Below are positions 32,316 to 44,008 of a stretch of 64,000 nucleotides of DNA, piece after piece. This DNA is from Adiantum capillus-veneris. Lineage: Eukaryota; Streptophyta; Polypodiopsida; Polypodiales; Pteridaceae. The notes under the pieces are model-generated. The model saw nothing but the letters and a program-made list of their open reading frames with translations, made no database searches and was not told the DNA's origin. Location of the stretch: the NCBI GenBank assembly GCA_014529385.2, contig CM043968.1:3001001-3065000 (forward strand), given 5' to 3'. Both the position numbers and the translations under genes were made by a program. The stretch's first letter is position 1; each line of letters starts with the position of its first letter.

Positions 32316-35300
32316 ATGGCAGCCTTGAGGTCACCGACAAAGAAGAAAATAATGACAATCAAAGATTATCTGGACGAGGTGGAACCTTTTGTCATTCCAG
32401 AGGGAACACTAAAGCCCACCAGCACGTGGATACAAGAAGATCTGTTAGAGTCAAACGACCTAAAGATCTACCAGGGGGTGTTCAAAGACAATGAAGGCAA
32501 TGTAATAGAGCTACCAATGCTGCCAAGAGAGCTCAATGAATTTGTACGAAGCAAAATGGCCGGCTACTTGGAGAAAATTGACCTCCATAACTACTTTGAA
32601 GCAATAATACCAGCAGGGGTGGACATCAAAAGAGTATGGGAGTTTGTAACAAGCATCAAAGAGGATGGAGTGGCCAAGGTGACAGATTTACAAGGCAGAC
32701 CAAATACAGAGATCATAATCACAGAGCGGATTGTAGCACATGCACTAGATCTCTCCAATCAGGGAGATAGTGTGACAAAAAGAATGGATGAAGTCAAGGT
32801 GTACAAAGATAAAAAGGCAAATTACACCTTTGAAGACATTGCCAACCCAAAGGTGGCAATCATGAGCCAATTGTACAACCAGTACTTCCACATGTGCACG
32901 AAGAGGCCACAGAAGTACAGGATGCCACCAGGTGCAATTTCCACAACGTTTACTTGGGCAATGACAAAAGGCACCCCAAATATAATCAAGTATGCGGCAT
33001 ACATACATGACAGCTTGGTAAAGATGGGCAACAAAAAGCCAACCTACATAGTGCCAGGAGAAATGATAACCAAGGTGGTTTATGCAGCACTACACGCTAA
33101 AGGAAGGTGGCCTGATCCCCCATCTCAGAATGATTGGCTAAGGGTAAAAGAAGACAATGAAGATGAGCCACAAAGAGCACCAAGGGTGGCTACGAGGTTG
33201 AAAAGACGGCTAGAGCCAGTTGAAGACGAGCAACCCGAGCAGAAGAAAGGAAAGAAGGAGTCTGCTCAAGTGTCGGCCAAAGAAACCAGGTCTCAGAAAG
33301 CGGCAAGACTCGAGAGGCTGATGGAGAGTTTCCAAGCAGAAAGAGCCCTCAAGTGTGATTTAAACGAACTCTGGAAGCCATCTCTCGAGTCTATGTCCGG
33401 ATCATCCAGAAGAGTGCAGAGGGACCGCTTTGAAGATTATATCAAGAATTTCGAGATTCTTGATGCTGCAGCGGAAAACATTCCCCATGTCCCTTTCACC
33501 GAGGAGGAAGTGGAGCAGATAAGGCAGACATTGCTAGATAAGCAAGAAAGCCAAGAAAGGGAAAGGAAAACAAAAGCAGACAAGGACTTAAAGGGCAAAC
33601 CTGCAGCTTTACCAGATAGCCCTAAACCCAGCCCGCAGCCATCACCACCGCCTAGCAGCCCTCCACCAGAAGATAAGGAGGCTGAGGACAAACAAGAAGA
33701 AAACCAAGCTGAGGAGCAAGAGCGGAGGCAAGAACCTGAGCCAAAGGAAGAGGCCAAGCCTGAGTCTGAACAAAAAGGAATAGATGAGGCCTATTATGCA
33801 TTTTTGGACCTGCTAGCTGCAGGCTATACAAGGGAAGAAGCCGCCACAGTCGCATTCGACTTGGCGAGGACAGGACATAAAGAACAAATGCCAAGCATCC
33901 GGCTAGTGAAGCTAAAAGAAATTGCTACCGACACGATAGACCTGCACCCGCCCTTTGATGACTGGGACGTGGTGATGACAAAGCTAGCTAGAATACGGGC
34001 ACAATCTATGGCATCAGAGAAATAAATGATAACTCTAAAGGCCACCAAAGAAAAGACCAAGATGGAAAGGGATTCTCTGCAGGCACAAAGCCAAGGGCAA
34101 AAAGAGAGAGAAGCTAACCTCCAGGCCATCTTGGCAATGGCTCTACAAAACTGCCAAGCAAAGGAAGAAGCAAATGAGGCAGCAGCAAAAAGAATACAAG
34201 CAGCTGAAGAAGAGTGTCTGCAGCTCAGCAAGTCATTGCGAGATGCTGAAAAAGAACGGGATAATCTGACACTACAGCTGGCAGAAGAAACAAAAGAAGT
34301 AGAGGCCATGAGAAATGCCAAGGAAAAAGCAGAGATAGAACAAGAAGCAAGCCTGGATGAAGTCCTTGAGCTCAAGGACTAATTAAAAGTCAAAGACCAA
34401 ACCATCCAGAGGCTGCGAGCATCACCTGCTAGAGTTAGAGCTACGAGCTCGACTCAAATCATTTCCGAGAGTCAAATATATGAAGAGCAAATGCAAGAAC
34501 TTCAGAAGGAGTTGACTCTCGAGAAAAAGTAGAGGTTAATGATGGCTGAAGGTTCTATAGCAATGCAAACAAGAATGGAGGACAGCCAAAAAACCCTACA
34601 AGAAGAGGTGGAAAGCATAAAGAAAAAGATCGAGGAGGCGGAAAGAGTAAACGCTGAGCTTAATGACCTCCTCGTAAATATGGGCGGAGAAGCTGAAGCG
34701 GAAAAACAAACACTCCTCGGACAAATTGAGGAGTTAAAAGGCCAGCAACAAGCAGAGGCAGAAAGCTCAGGGCCAGCTGCCAATGAGGGCATCGACCTCG
34801 AAAATGTGGCAGATCCTGTGGACACACCCATACAAGAGGAAATCCTGTGGACACACCCATGCAAGAGGAAATCATAGCAAGATCCTCTCAAGAGCCGCAG
34901 GATCTAACACAAGAAGAGGAAGAAAAATTGCGTAACGCAATAGAGGCAGAGCTAAGAGAAAGCACAAAGGAAGCCTTGCAATGGGAGCAGAGGGTCTTCA
35001 ATTCTATGACCATTCAGAAGATTGACGCCAGTAATCTCATGTGTGAGTGGCTTCAGCCCTCTCTCCCATATCCATTGCTGAAATATGAGGCAGCAACAAT
35101 AAACAGGCGAATCAGAGAAGAGCCAACAGTCCCTCTCTACAATGCAGACACCTCGAGGCTAGAATGAGTTAAGCTCATAGTGGATTCTCAGCCAAAGTGG
35201 AGAAAGGCTTGGCTTACCAAGTACCCACAATACCTAATCCACTTGGTAGAGGCACCTAAACATATCAGAGACAACCTCAGCTTCTGTCCTCTACCAAGGG

Positions 35301-35782
35301 TTAGGACGTGGAAGGCACAAGAAATCTTGCAAAGAAGCCAACCCACTTGGCTGAACTACCCAAAGCTGCCGGGCATAAAGGCAGGTGAGAGAATAAGTGT
35401 CCAATACATGGTGAAAACCCTCACGGGCGCCATAAATTTGTTCACTGGCTCACATGACCTTACATGCATTATGATGAGAAAAATCTGCAGAACTATCCTA
35501 GCAGTGTTCGAGACCTTCAAGAAAGGCCAGGTGACCGACAGCATATTCTTCTTCCAGGATACATACAGATGTGCTTATGATCTGTCAGGTCAGCCTTCCA
35601 AGGAGGTGATATATGCGTTGTATCAAAGAATTATGTTTCTACCATCCTATCACCTCCAGGATTTTGAAGAAGCATTCTATATGGGGTTCTTCACCATGAA
35701 TATAGATATCTTTGGCCCCACAATGCTGAATCTACATGCAAGGTACGAATCACTGCTAAAGATGCGGAAAACGATAAGATGA
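32316..35782 (+). pseudogene. Large accessory ORF of gypsy D, unknown function
   Basis: The ATG at 32316 opens 569 clear codons. The same frame then continues past stops at about 34023 (TAA), 34380 (TAA) and 34530 (TAG). A 29-bp tandem duplication (34813-34870) shifts it, and it runs on past a TGA at 35165 to 35782, about 1,150 codons in all. N-terminal part (to about residue 290): a mixed alpha/beta-looking domain with MTIKDYLDEVEPFVIPEG and YFEAIIPAGVDIKRVWEFV. Then come a basic segment, a Pro/Glu-rich linker (33.6-33.8 kb), a long coiled coil (34.03-34.75 kb) and a C-terminal domain (35.18-35.78 kb). No signal peptide or membrane helix is seen, so it does not look like an env-like protein. 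I do not recognise the family. Confidence 0.7.
34813..34870. repeat. 29-bp frame-shifting tandem duplication
   Basis: Units 34813-34841 and 34842-34870 start ATCCTGTGGACACACCCAT and differ at one base. The length is not a multiple of three, and the accessory frame changes exactly here. Confidence 0.92.
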
Positions 35783-35819
35783 AGCAGCTTATCAAGGCCA
35801 TGTCGGGGACGACATGAAC

Positions 35820-35833
35820 GAGGAGGGGGGGGA
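35820..35833 (+). other. Polypurine tract of gypsy D
   Basis: GAGGAGGGGGGGGA is immediately followed by the TGTTAG start of the 3' LTR, the expected plus-strand priming site. Confidence 0.9.
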
Positions 35834-36775
35834 TGTTAGAAGCTAGACACACCCCATGGTATCTAACTACTCGGCGGACTATTATTTTTGTAATTATTCA
35901 TTCATTGAGGAAAACCCGATTTTTCACCTTGTAAATATTGGGACTTACAGAAGTTTCGAGATTGTATCCCAATTTTGATAGTTAGATTGAGTAGATGGTT
36001 GATTTTGGAACTTTAGGGTTTGAGAAGTTATAAGGTATATATACCACTTTTTGACCTTAATGAAAAAAACCTTTTTGTCATTTTAAAACAAGTTTGAAGT
36101 CTGTGAGTGAGCGTACTTTGTACAAGAGAGAGAGAGAGAGAGTGAGCTTTGTCTTGACGCTACGTGTGCTACAGTAGTCGGAATCGAGTGCGGAGAAGTG
36201 CAGCGTGTTGCCCCCGACTAGAGCTACGCGCCGATACCAACATTGCGTGCGTACAGTCCGGCTTTGGGAGCTCCTTCTATGAGCTTCATCGGTTGTTTGG
36301 GTGAGCATACGTTATCTGATTTCGCATTGCAGCATATCCACGCGTTCACATTGAGTAGAACTACACATTAGGCACTTCAGATTTCGAAAACGAAAACCTG
36401 CAGATTTCAGCCAGACATCCTACGTGTTTCTGCACCGGGTGTTTTGGGTCGTGATTTTGGTTCATAGACCTTAGGGAGAGCGGCCTGTAGGTATTAGTAG
36501 GGTCTCCTTCAAGTTCTATGGTGTTTCGAAAGTGTTTGATGGGTGTTCGGCTCTAGCAAGCGTTGTAGGAAGTTTCCTCTTTTGCACTCTTGAAGGCTGT
36601 GACTTAGACAATTGGTAGAGACCTCTGTAGGAATTAGTTAGGAGTCGGTCGAGTGTAGGTTAACACCTTATGCTTTCTTCCACGCGCCTGCGGGTCGAGC
36701 TTCATACTTAGCTGACATTACTTGTTAGGTGAGTTCTCGTTGTGCTGACGTCCGTCACGGCGTATCCGTCCAACA
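35834..36775 (+). repeat. 3' LTR of gypsy D
   Basis: 942 bp, starting TGTTAGAAGCTAGACACACC and ending CGTATCCGTCCAACA. It differs from the 5' LTR by scattered substitutions and a longer AG run near 36.13 kb. TSD CTCTC follows at 36776-36780. Confidence 0.95.
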
Positions 36776-36780
36776 CTCTC

Positions 36781-37148
36781 TTCGAGGGCAACACGCTGCA
36801 CTTCTCCGCACTCGATTTCGACCACTGGTGCGCCATAGCGTCAAGATAAAACTCTCACTCTCTCTCGTACACAGAGTACGCTCACTCACACAGACAAAAC
36901 TTAAAAATGACAAAGGTTCTTTTCATTAAGGTCAAAAGTGGTATAAATATCTTACAATCTCAAACCCTAATGTTCCAATTTTACCATTCACTCAGTCTAA
37001 ATGTCAAAAATGGGATACAATCTGGAAGCTTCTGCAAGCCCCACTATTACAAAGGTGAAATGACGGTTTTTCTCAATTAAAGAATAATTACAAAAAATAA
37101 TATCCTGTCGGGCAATCATCCTCCGTTGGGTGTGTCCAGCCGCTAACA
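36781..37148 (-). repeat. 5' LTR of gypsy B, part 2
   Basis: The outer part of the B LTR resumes after the D insertion. Read on the minus strand it begins TGTTAGCGGCTGGACACACC at 37148 and matches the first about 370 bases of the D LTR. Joined with 16590-17145 (one TSD copy removed) it completes one LTR. Confidence 0.9.
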
Positions 37149-37320
37149 GGTCCTTAGGTGTCAGTTTTTAGAAATTTCGATTTGAGGGTACATTGTTAGG
37201 GCTACTTGGCTCAATGGGTAGGTACAGGATGGGGGGTCTCAAAAAATTTCTGGTATGTATAGTCCTTTAGGCCATTTCTACTATCATTTGCATTCTAGCC
37301 CTTCGAGAGAGAGCTCCAAC
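37149..37320. other. Flank of gypsy B
   Basis: Sequence immediately outside the nested LTR elements. The first bases after the LTR are GGTCC. The matching duplicate cannot be located, because B's other end is lost. No gene is seen. Confidence 0.5.
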
Positions 37321-37329
37321 TAGTGACCT

Positions 37330-39140
37330 TCGGTGCTCTTTTGCGAGTTTCTACGCACGATCTATCAATTCATACTTGCTCCATCCATGAGGGGTATGTT
37401 CCTACCTATAACAAGAATCATTTTGATTACCACTTTGTCCACCACAAAGATCGTAGGGGGCACAACAATACAGGACAACCTAGGAGATTTGGAGGACAAC
37501 AACATGTGCATAAACCACACCGGGCATCCAAATCACACCAAATTTGAACCATAGGCTCGTCTCAAGTAAGAGAACACAATAGTGGGCTCCAAAGTGCAAA
37601 AGATGACCAAAAAATTGACATAGTATCTTTGGCATGCTGAAGATAAAAGGCTCAATTGGATACCAATTTTGACCTACTTGCAGATGCCATCAAGCAAAAG
37701 ACCTGTCAAGGTTTGGGGGTGTATCAGAGTCCATTTCATGTAATCACATGTAATCAAGATCATTGTACATAGACTACAGTGGTCAAGTCTATAGTCGAGA
37801 TCATTGTACATGGACTATAATGGTCGAGTCTATAGTTGAGAACCATAGATGGAAAATCCAATTGATCAGCCAATAAAATTAAGACTTATCGATGAACCAA
37901 ATCAAAGGCAATATAAAGGTCAAGATGGAGCAATCTATAGTCTGAGGCTTAGTGTTTTGAAAGAAGATGCTGACAACTTGGCAAACACAGAAGCAGTAAC
38001 TTCTCAGCAAGAGCTTGAGATGGACAAGTAGATTGAAGTACCACCCATAATGGTGTATATCTTAGATTGTGGAAGAAAAGGTTGACATTTATCAAAGGAT
38101 TGTCCCAAAAATCTAGATAACAGAGACATAACAACTCCAACGCAAAGCACATAGTAAACATGAAATGAAAATTTTTATGTAAGTGTATCTAACTTGTCAT
38201 GTTTGATGCAATCAAAAGCTTCCACATTACCACTAGAAACACCAGTAAAAGCATTGCAAGTTGAAAATATCCATGAAGTTGCACAAGCATTTGAAAAGCT
38301 TAAATTGGAACCTCTAAAGTACAAATTCTTGTGTGAAGTTGGTCATATAATTGAGTTGTCATCGAAGGTAAAAAGATTGTTAGTTTTGCAAATGGTTTTG
38401 CATCCACATCTAATAGTGTGCAATCATTTATGAGTCTAAGAGATACATCAAAGTGAATGTTGTTAGCATGGTATGGAGTGCATAATTCATATGCACATTA
38501 TGTAGACCAAGAAGGGCAATTGTACAGAAAGAACCGACCAATGTTTGAGAGGCCTACACACCAGCTTATAGAATTATCCCCAGTGTTAGAACAAGAAGCA
38601 TGATTTATCTCCAAGGAAAGAATCTATTATAGCCCATCCTCTCTAGAGTTGAACGACATTACCCAAGTGAACTCAAAAATATGTCCGGATCCAAACTCTC
38701 ACCCATCAAAAGTCAACCTTTAATGTTGTGACTTGACAAGCACATATTATGATTAAAGTGGACGTAGATATAGATAAGAGTTTGAAATCTATGATGTGCT
38801 ATATCCATAGAAGCTCATGCCATAGGAGACCCACAGTATAGACAATATCAAGGTGAAGATAACACAATTTAAAACTTGACTTGGGGAAACATTTGTCATG
38901 TTTCATGGAGGTACATAGAAAACTATGCAGAAGGCTTGCAAATACCGAACTTTGATAGTGCAGTTCATAGTTTACCTTCACACTCCGAAATGATAGATGA
39001 AACCAAAACAGGTTTAAGCCCAGTTCATGGAGAAAGCTTTAGTGATCACGCTAGAAAAGGGGGAGCTACAAATCAATCAAACTCAACACTTGTACCAGGA
39101 ACAATAATGTTTGTTCAAAGCCCTAGAACTTCTAGTTAGA
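37330..39140 (+). pseudogene. Degenerate gag-like remnant
   Basis: Pieces of coding-like sequence appear in different plus frames. There is a basic His/Arg/Gly-rich stretch (HHKDRRGHNNTGQPRRFGGQ, 37.43-37.5 kb), a segment ending in DCGRKG stop HLSKDCPKN (about 38.06-38.12 kb), and two short open stretches at 38.2-38.43 and 38.88-39.14 kb. The middle part looks like a decayed CCHC knuckle of an LTR-element gag. No protease or RT is visible, and the element type cannot be assigned. Confidence 0.35.
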
Positions 39141-39293
39141 TCTCTTCAAAGCGAAAGCCGTTACCAGATCATATGATTATGGGAAGCTACCAGTTGACCC
39201 AAATTTCATCAAAATCTACTTCTATGAAGATCATCAAGAAATTACTTACATGAGTTTATTGAGCAACTAGTATGCCTTTATAGTCTTGATATG

Positions 39294-39296
<3 letters not shown>

Positions 39297-39345
<49 letters not shown>
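39297..39345. repeat. GA microsatellite
   Basis: About 24 GA units, followed by an impure GAGA stretch to 39370. Confidence 0.95.
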
Positions 39346-39346
<1 letters not shown>

Positions 39347-39710
39347 ATTGTAGAGAGGGAGAGAGAGATGGAGAGGCAAATGTATAATCCGTTTGAAATC
39401 GAACAAGTGGTTATCAATGTTGACTAGCTATAAGGTGTAATGGATTTATCCTTTAATATGGGATCATGTAATAGGTGTTTGTTGTCGTGAGGTTGTTAAA
39501 GTCAAATGTTATGCGTTTTAGTAAATGGAGTTTGTCTACTACTTGGATGAACGTCATCAAAAAGGACCTATTGTTGCCTTTGAAGAGGTCATTTAGGTTT
39601 ACATAAATGGTTTGTTTTTTCGTATCCCATAATGCAAAGTGCTAAAACCAAAAGATTGTGTAATAGTAGATTTTTAATCAGTTGATCGTGATGATGGGAT
39701 GGGTTATTAA

Positions 39711-40165
39711 ATTAGGGAAAATTTGGACTCTCAAAGGTGCCCTATAAGGATGTTTGACTATGCTCTTGTCCAAAGTGGAAAACCTGGTGAATTCCATGAA
39801 TGCTTTGTCAAAACCCTATCAATCAACGTATCATTGGAAAGATCTTAGAAAGTAAGTTCTAAATCCCCAAAATCCGATATATTTGGAGTTGATTTGTAGA
39901 AGTTATGGCCTCCCCATTGAAACTACAATGTAAGAGATTCCATTTGAGTTGTCACATCAAAAAATAGAATCTTCTAGGATATAAGGAATCTAATGGCATG
40001 CTATATATCAATGGATAGATCTCAATGAGTACATTCTAAATCCAAAATGTTGGACAATTTTTTATTTCATTTGTAAAAATTTTACTGTGCGCTCGTTTTG
40101 GACAAGAGAGAGAAAGTCAAAGTCCTTATAGAGACCCTTTGTTGAGAGTCCAAATTTTCCCTAAT
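39711..40165. mobile_element. MITE-like element with about 65-bp terminal inverted repeats
   Basis: The left end ATTAGGGAAAATTTGGACTC and the right end (reverse complement) are identical for the first 24 bases, and similar through CTATAAGGA to CTTGTCCAAA. This gives inverted repeats of about 65-70 bp around about 320 bp of non-coding DNA. No coding capacity. No convincing target duplication was found next to the ends, so the superfamily is open. Confidence 0.75.
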
Positions 40166-40387
40166 GGTTGTCTCCAAAGATGATCGTATTTTTAGAGAAT
40201 GCATAATTGGAAGTCTATTGGTATTTTATGTTGGATAAGGGTTATTGCAATGAGTAATTCACCTTTTTGTTCAACTGTGTTTGATGCCTCCATGTTTGGG
40301 CTGCATAAGTTGTTAGTGATGAGAGGCTTGGATTTAGAAAGTATGAATACTAAAATGTAGTTGAGAGAGACGGAGACAAATGAGATG

Positions 40388-40458
<71 letters not shown>

Positions 40459-41960
40459 AGATAGAGATATAGAAAGAGATACAAATAGAGAGACAAAGCG
40501 TGAAATGGGCAAAGACATGGTATGGTAACTGGTGGACGGATGATGATTAAAATGTGCTAGACATAACATACGTTTGACCGTGCGAGGTACATATGTATCA
40601 AAATATAAAATTGCTAGACCTAATGTGTGTTTGAAGATATGATGTACATATATCTCAAAGTATGAAAAATAGAAGCCTATATTTTTTTAAGCTTCTTCAA
40701 AACATGATACTTCATATAGTCAAGCGGTTGGCTTGTTAGGTTGCTGTAGCCTTGGTTTGAAGTTTCCTTCTTGTTTTTTATCTCGTGTCTCTCTAATGCA
40801 ATCGCATGTTTCTTGTTGGTGGTTTGGAGGAGGATATGAAATTCAAATTTTTTTATGAATGGTTTGAATGCAGTTGTGTCAGCCTGCATCCTTTTTGGCG
40901 GGTTTCAGATGTGTGATTGCCTACGTGATATCATATTGTTTTTTTGCATATGATTGAGTAAACTATGTAGATTATTTCTTCATCTAACATTGTTGCTTAG
41001 TTGGTTGCATTTCTTGACATAGTTACTCGTCTTGGTGATCTTTTGGCTAGTTGTCTTGAATCATCAGCCTGATGTTCTTGTTGTTGGCCTGTATTGTTGG
41101 TTAGATATGAACCGGTAATTGTGAGCATCTGAATCTATAGAAATTAGAACGTTTCACCATGAAAATTATGATTTACCTTGGTTCGTTGCGGGTTTGGTGA
41201 ATCCATCGATGTCTTTACCAGAACGTTGTTTGAAGATCTCTTTGTCAAAATGGTATGTAAACTTTGCATCGGACAAGATTTTGTCATTTTGATATCCATG
41301 GCTTTGTTTCATCTTCTCAAGTAGGATGTCCCCTGTTTTTATGTCTACATCCGATTGGTTAAATCGATATCAAAAACATAATGAAGCATCTCGATCACGT
41401 ATAGTGAGATTCCCTTTGTTTTTGCTGACTTTAGTTCCATGAAACCGTGTCTAGTAGCATTCCATTTTCTTCATCGAACTGGAGGTCAAGTTTCTTTAGA
41501 ATCTCTTTTTGAAGTCTTGCATGGGAATTTTTGTTGTTGTTGGTAGTGACGATGAGAACAATGGCTGAGTTCGATGAGAGATTTTGTATTACCTATTGCG
41601 AGTCGTTTACCAAGTTGATCCTATATTGTGCTTGTCATGCGGCGCACTTGTCAAGATAATGCTTCGGGTCTTCCTTGTTTCTCTATCCCATAATGACTTT
41701 GGATGGATGTTCACCTACCATGTTTAGTAGCCTCATTTGGCATGATGTTGCGAATATGAATGGTGTCTCTTTGTTGAGCGATGCAAGAGCATCTTTCTTG
41801 ACTTTTACGAACATTTGAAAGAGAAATGTTGCTTTTGTTTATAGTTCTTTGATAAAAGAAATGTGATTTCTTGGAATTTGTATTACAATGCTAAGACTTG
41901 ATGAAAAATTTGATGTTTGGATCGAACATATATGGTGTAGGCATGTTTATGTTTTTTTTT
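40166..41960. other. Region without supported genes
   Basis: Contains a long AG microsatellite (about 40393-40455). The rest shows no credible frame on either strand. The last part (41.0-41.96 kb) may be the decayed C-terminal tail or 3' flank of the helicase pseudogene that starts to its right. Confidence 0.4.
40393..40455. repeat. AG microsatellite
   Basis: More than 30 AG units. The apparent protein reading SLSLSL on the minus strand is an artefact of this repeat. Confidence 0.95.
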
Positions 41961-41989
41961 GTTTTTCCTATCCGTGACACGGGACAACA

Positions 41990-43030
41990 TAAGGTAGACG
42001 AGATCGGCAGTGAAAACTCTCTAATGTTTAGAATGGCCTTGTCCGTTGTGGTCCCGCCTTGTGCCTTATGCCATGTAATTGTGTATACCAGGGTTAATGG
42101 GAATGGTTTCTTCTGATATCAATCCTCGTCTCTTGACTTCCTGGCGTGTTTTGTGCGATGAACAATTGTTAATGGGGTTATGTCTATATAGACATTGATT
42201 GTTTTTACTTCTTCGTCATTGTTGTAGCCAATTTCTCGTATTGTACACTCATTGAAGGTTGTGCCACCAAGCCAAGTAGTGAAGATCTCTTGGTGTCTAC
42301 CGTTTGCTTTCGACAAAACTGTTACTATCTCTTGGTTATTCAAGATGATGTTGTTGTACTTGAGGACGTCATCTCTATGTGTTGCATATGATAGTGCTGG
42401 TCTCATCCATTTCTTTTTTTACTTAGTTCTCATCTATGATGCAAGAGGACACTGTTAATGATCTCCTCCATTGTCGATTGTCTTTGCATGATGGCATGTA
42501 AGAATTTTAAGTAGTTTGGATCCAATGCATGGTATACGGAGAACTGCATTTTGTGGTGTTTTGTGTTGTTGACGTAGGTTGATGTTGCAATGGAGCACAT
42601 GTGGCATGATATGCCTCAATGCTTGCAAACCAGTGGAAGCTATGTGAGGTCACTGAATAAGAGGATTAGCTTTTGTTTAAAAGAGTTTTGGAGGGAACTA
42701 TTTATAACATTTACCAATTTGCGCACTATGATGTCAAAGATCATGTTGATGAGCACAAACATCTCATCAATAAGGATCATATCTGTGTCATGAATGGCAA
42801 GGTACCTATCATCGATTGGATGGATGTTACTTGGGTACAACAAGGTGGTGCCAGTGAAAATTTTGAACTGGTAATGGACAATGGTGACAAGACTGCTGAA
42901 ACGGGTTTCGACTGCGCCGGCTGATGGTGTTAAACTGAAATTCTTGTTTTGTTTTACAAATTGGGAAGTCAAGTACTTGATCAAAAATGTTTTTTCACTA
43001 CCTGGTATGTCAGATATGATGTGAAGGTAG
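41990..43030 (-). pseudogene. PIF1-like DNA helicase pseudogene
   Basis: Helicase motifs appear in order on the minus strand. Walker A region IPGSEKTFLIKYL (42.97-43.01 kb) has Glu where GxGKT needs Gly. Motif Ia-like SAGAVETRFSS follows, then a Walker B-like MILIDEMFVL (about 42.77 kb) and KLILLFSDLT, resembling motif III. After a gap come THRDDVLKYNN and FPLTLVYTITWHKAQG (42.05-42.10 kb), the motif VI block of PIF1/RecD-like helicases. Several stops and shifts interrupt it. Known role: 5'-3' unwinding in genome maintenance; related enzymes are part of Helitrons. No Helitron Rep domain was seen, so the origin (host or transposon) is open. Confidence 0.65.
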
Positions 43031-44008
43031 TACCGGCTTTCAAATATTTTGTTGGCAATGTCTTATTATTCTTCTATGAGCGACGCTCCCTCCACAATGT
43101 GGAATTTGTTTAGAACCTCACATCCTATCACACCAATTTAGTGGCTCTTAGCTTTTGTATTCTTGGTCAATCCAAAAAGCAAACGAAGTACAATATAGAA
43201 AAAGTTACACAAAATAAAAAACAAAGGTATTTTTAATGGCTTCAAAACAGATATATTCACTACCTATATAATGCAAGCACACTCTAAAAAAAAGAAAACG
43301 CTAAAAGAAAAATAATCAAAAGAAAAACCCATGTCTATTAATGTGCACTCCACGATCCCTTTATATGGACACAAACAATCTTTTGACTTTCCATTTTCAT
43401 GGGCCTTTTTATTTCCTAAAGTCACCCTTCACTTATGCACTTAAGATGTTTGAAAGCTTTTTCATTTTTCCGAGATTGGGAAGACCTAACAGGAAAAGTT
43501 AGACAAAATCTAAACTCGAGTCAAAAAATAACATAAAACTTTTTTATTTCAAAAATCAGAACTAATGTAAAGGCGCATCCTTACCCAAATGCACAAACAA
43601 GGGTATACAAGTTTTCATACAATCCCTAATTGCTTATCCACAATTTCGAAACTATATGTACGAATCTACAATTTTGAAATATAATCATGTGCATATAAGA
43701 GGAGTTGCTTGTCCCGATCCATAGTTTTGCAAACATGGAAGCACTATCTTCTTGGTGTCGAATTTACAATGTAGACTTATCTTCGAAATTGGCAGATGCC
43801 TCAGAGAATGTAATAAGGAAAGGTGCATAGGAGGTAGATTAGTTAATTTAAACACAATCAGCTTACCAGCGATGATTTCATGTGCAAGTATGATCTCGCA
43901 CGAGGGAGCTAGCTGCACTCTGGGGGCATATCCATGCAAATGCTGCTTCCCTGCATAAACTCTCAGCCCAAGAGCCCAGCTTCGTTATAACTAGCAGATT
44001 GATGCCTA
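43031..44008. other. Downstream flank of ALKBH2-like gene
   Basis: No supported coding region. It should include the 3' UTR and polyadenylation region of the minus-strand gene ending at 44009. An 84-codon minus-strand open stretch (43685-43939) has no recognisable family. Confidence 0.4.

Larger units (their letters stand above)
17146..36775 (+). mobile_element. Giant Ty3/gypsy element D (19.6 kb)
   Basis: LTRs of 938 bp (17146-18083) and 942 bp (35834-36775) enclose an 17.75-kb interior. The 5-bp TSD CTCTC lies at 17141-17145 and 36776-36780. There is a tRNA-Asp-type primer site, and a polypurine tract directly before the 3' LTR. Order: leader with palindromes, gag, protease, RT, RNase H, two HHCC units, integrase core, second retropepsin ORF, 2.7-kb non-coding, accessory ORF, PPT, LTR. 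No chromodomain is seen, and the PBS and RT place it near the Athila/Tat side of the plant gypsy elements. LTR identity is roughly 95% by eye. Numerous stops make it defective. Confidence 0.95.

Noticed and set aside
32316-35782. Accessory ORF as an env-like gene
   Set aside because: No signal peptide, transmembrane helix or cleavage-site-like feature could be seen. The protein is hydrophilic with a long coiled coil.
39711-40165. 9-bp target duplication for the first MITE
   Set aside because: The flanks (GGGTTATTA and TGGTTGTCT type) match at too few positions to be called.
42640-42984. Replication protein A-like OB fold
   Set aside because: A weak resemblance was considered, but the IPGSEKT, LIDE, KLILL.SD and ITWHKAQG motifs in order fit a PIF1-like helicase much better.
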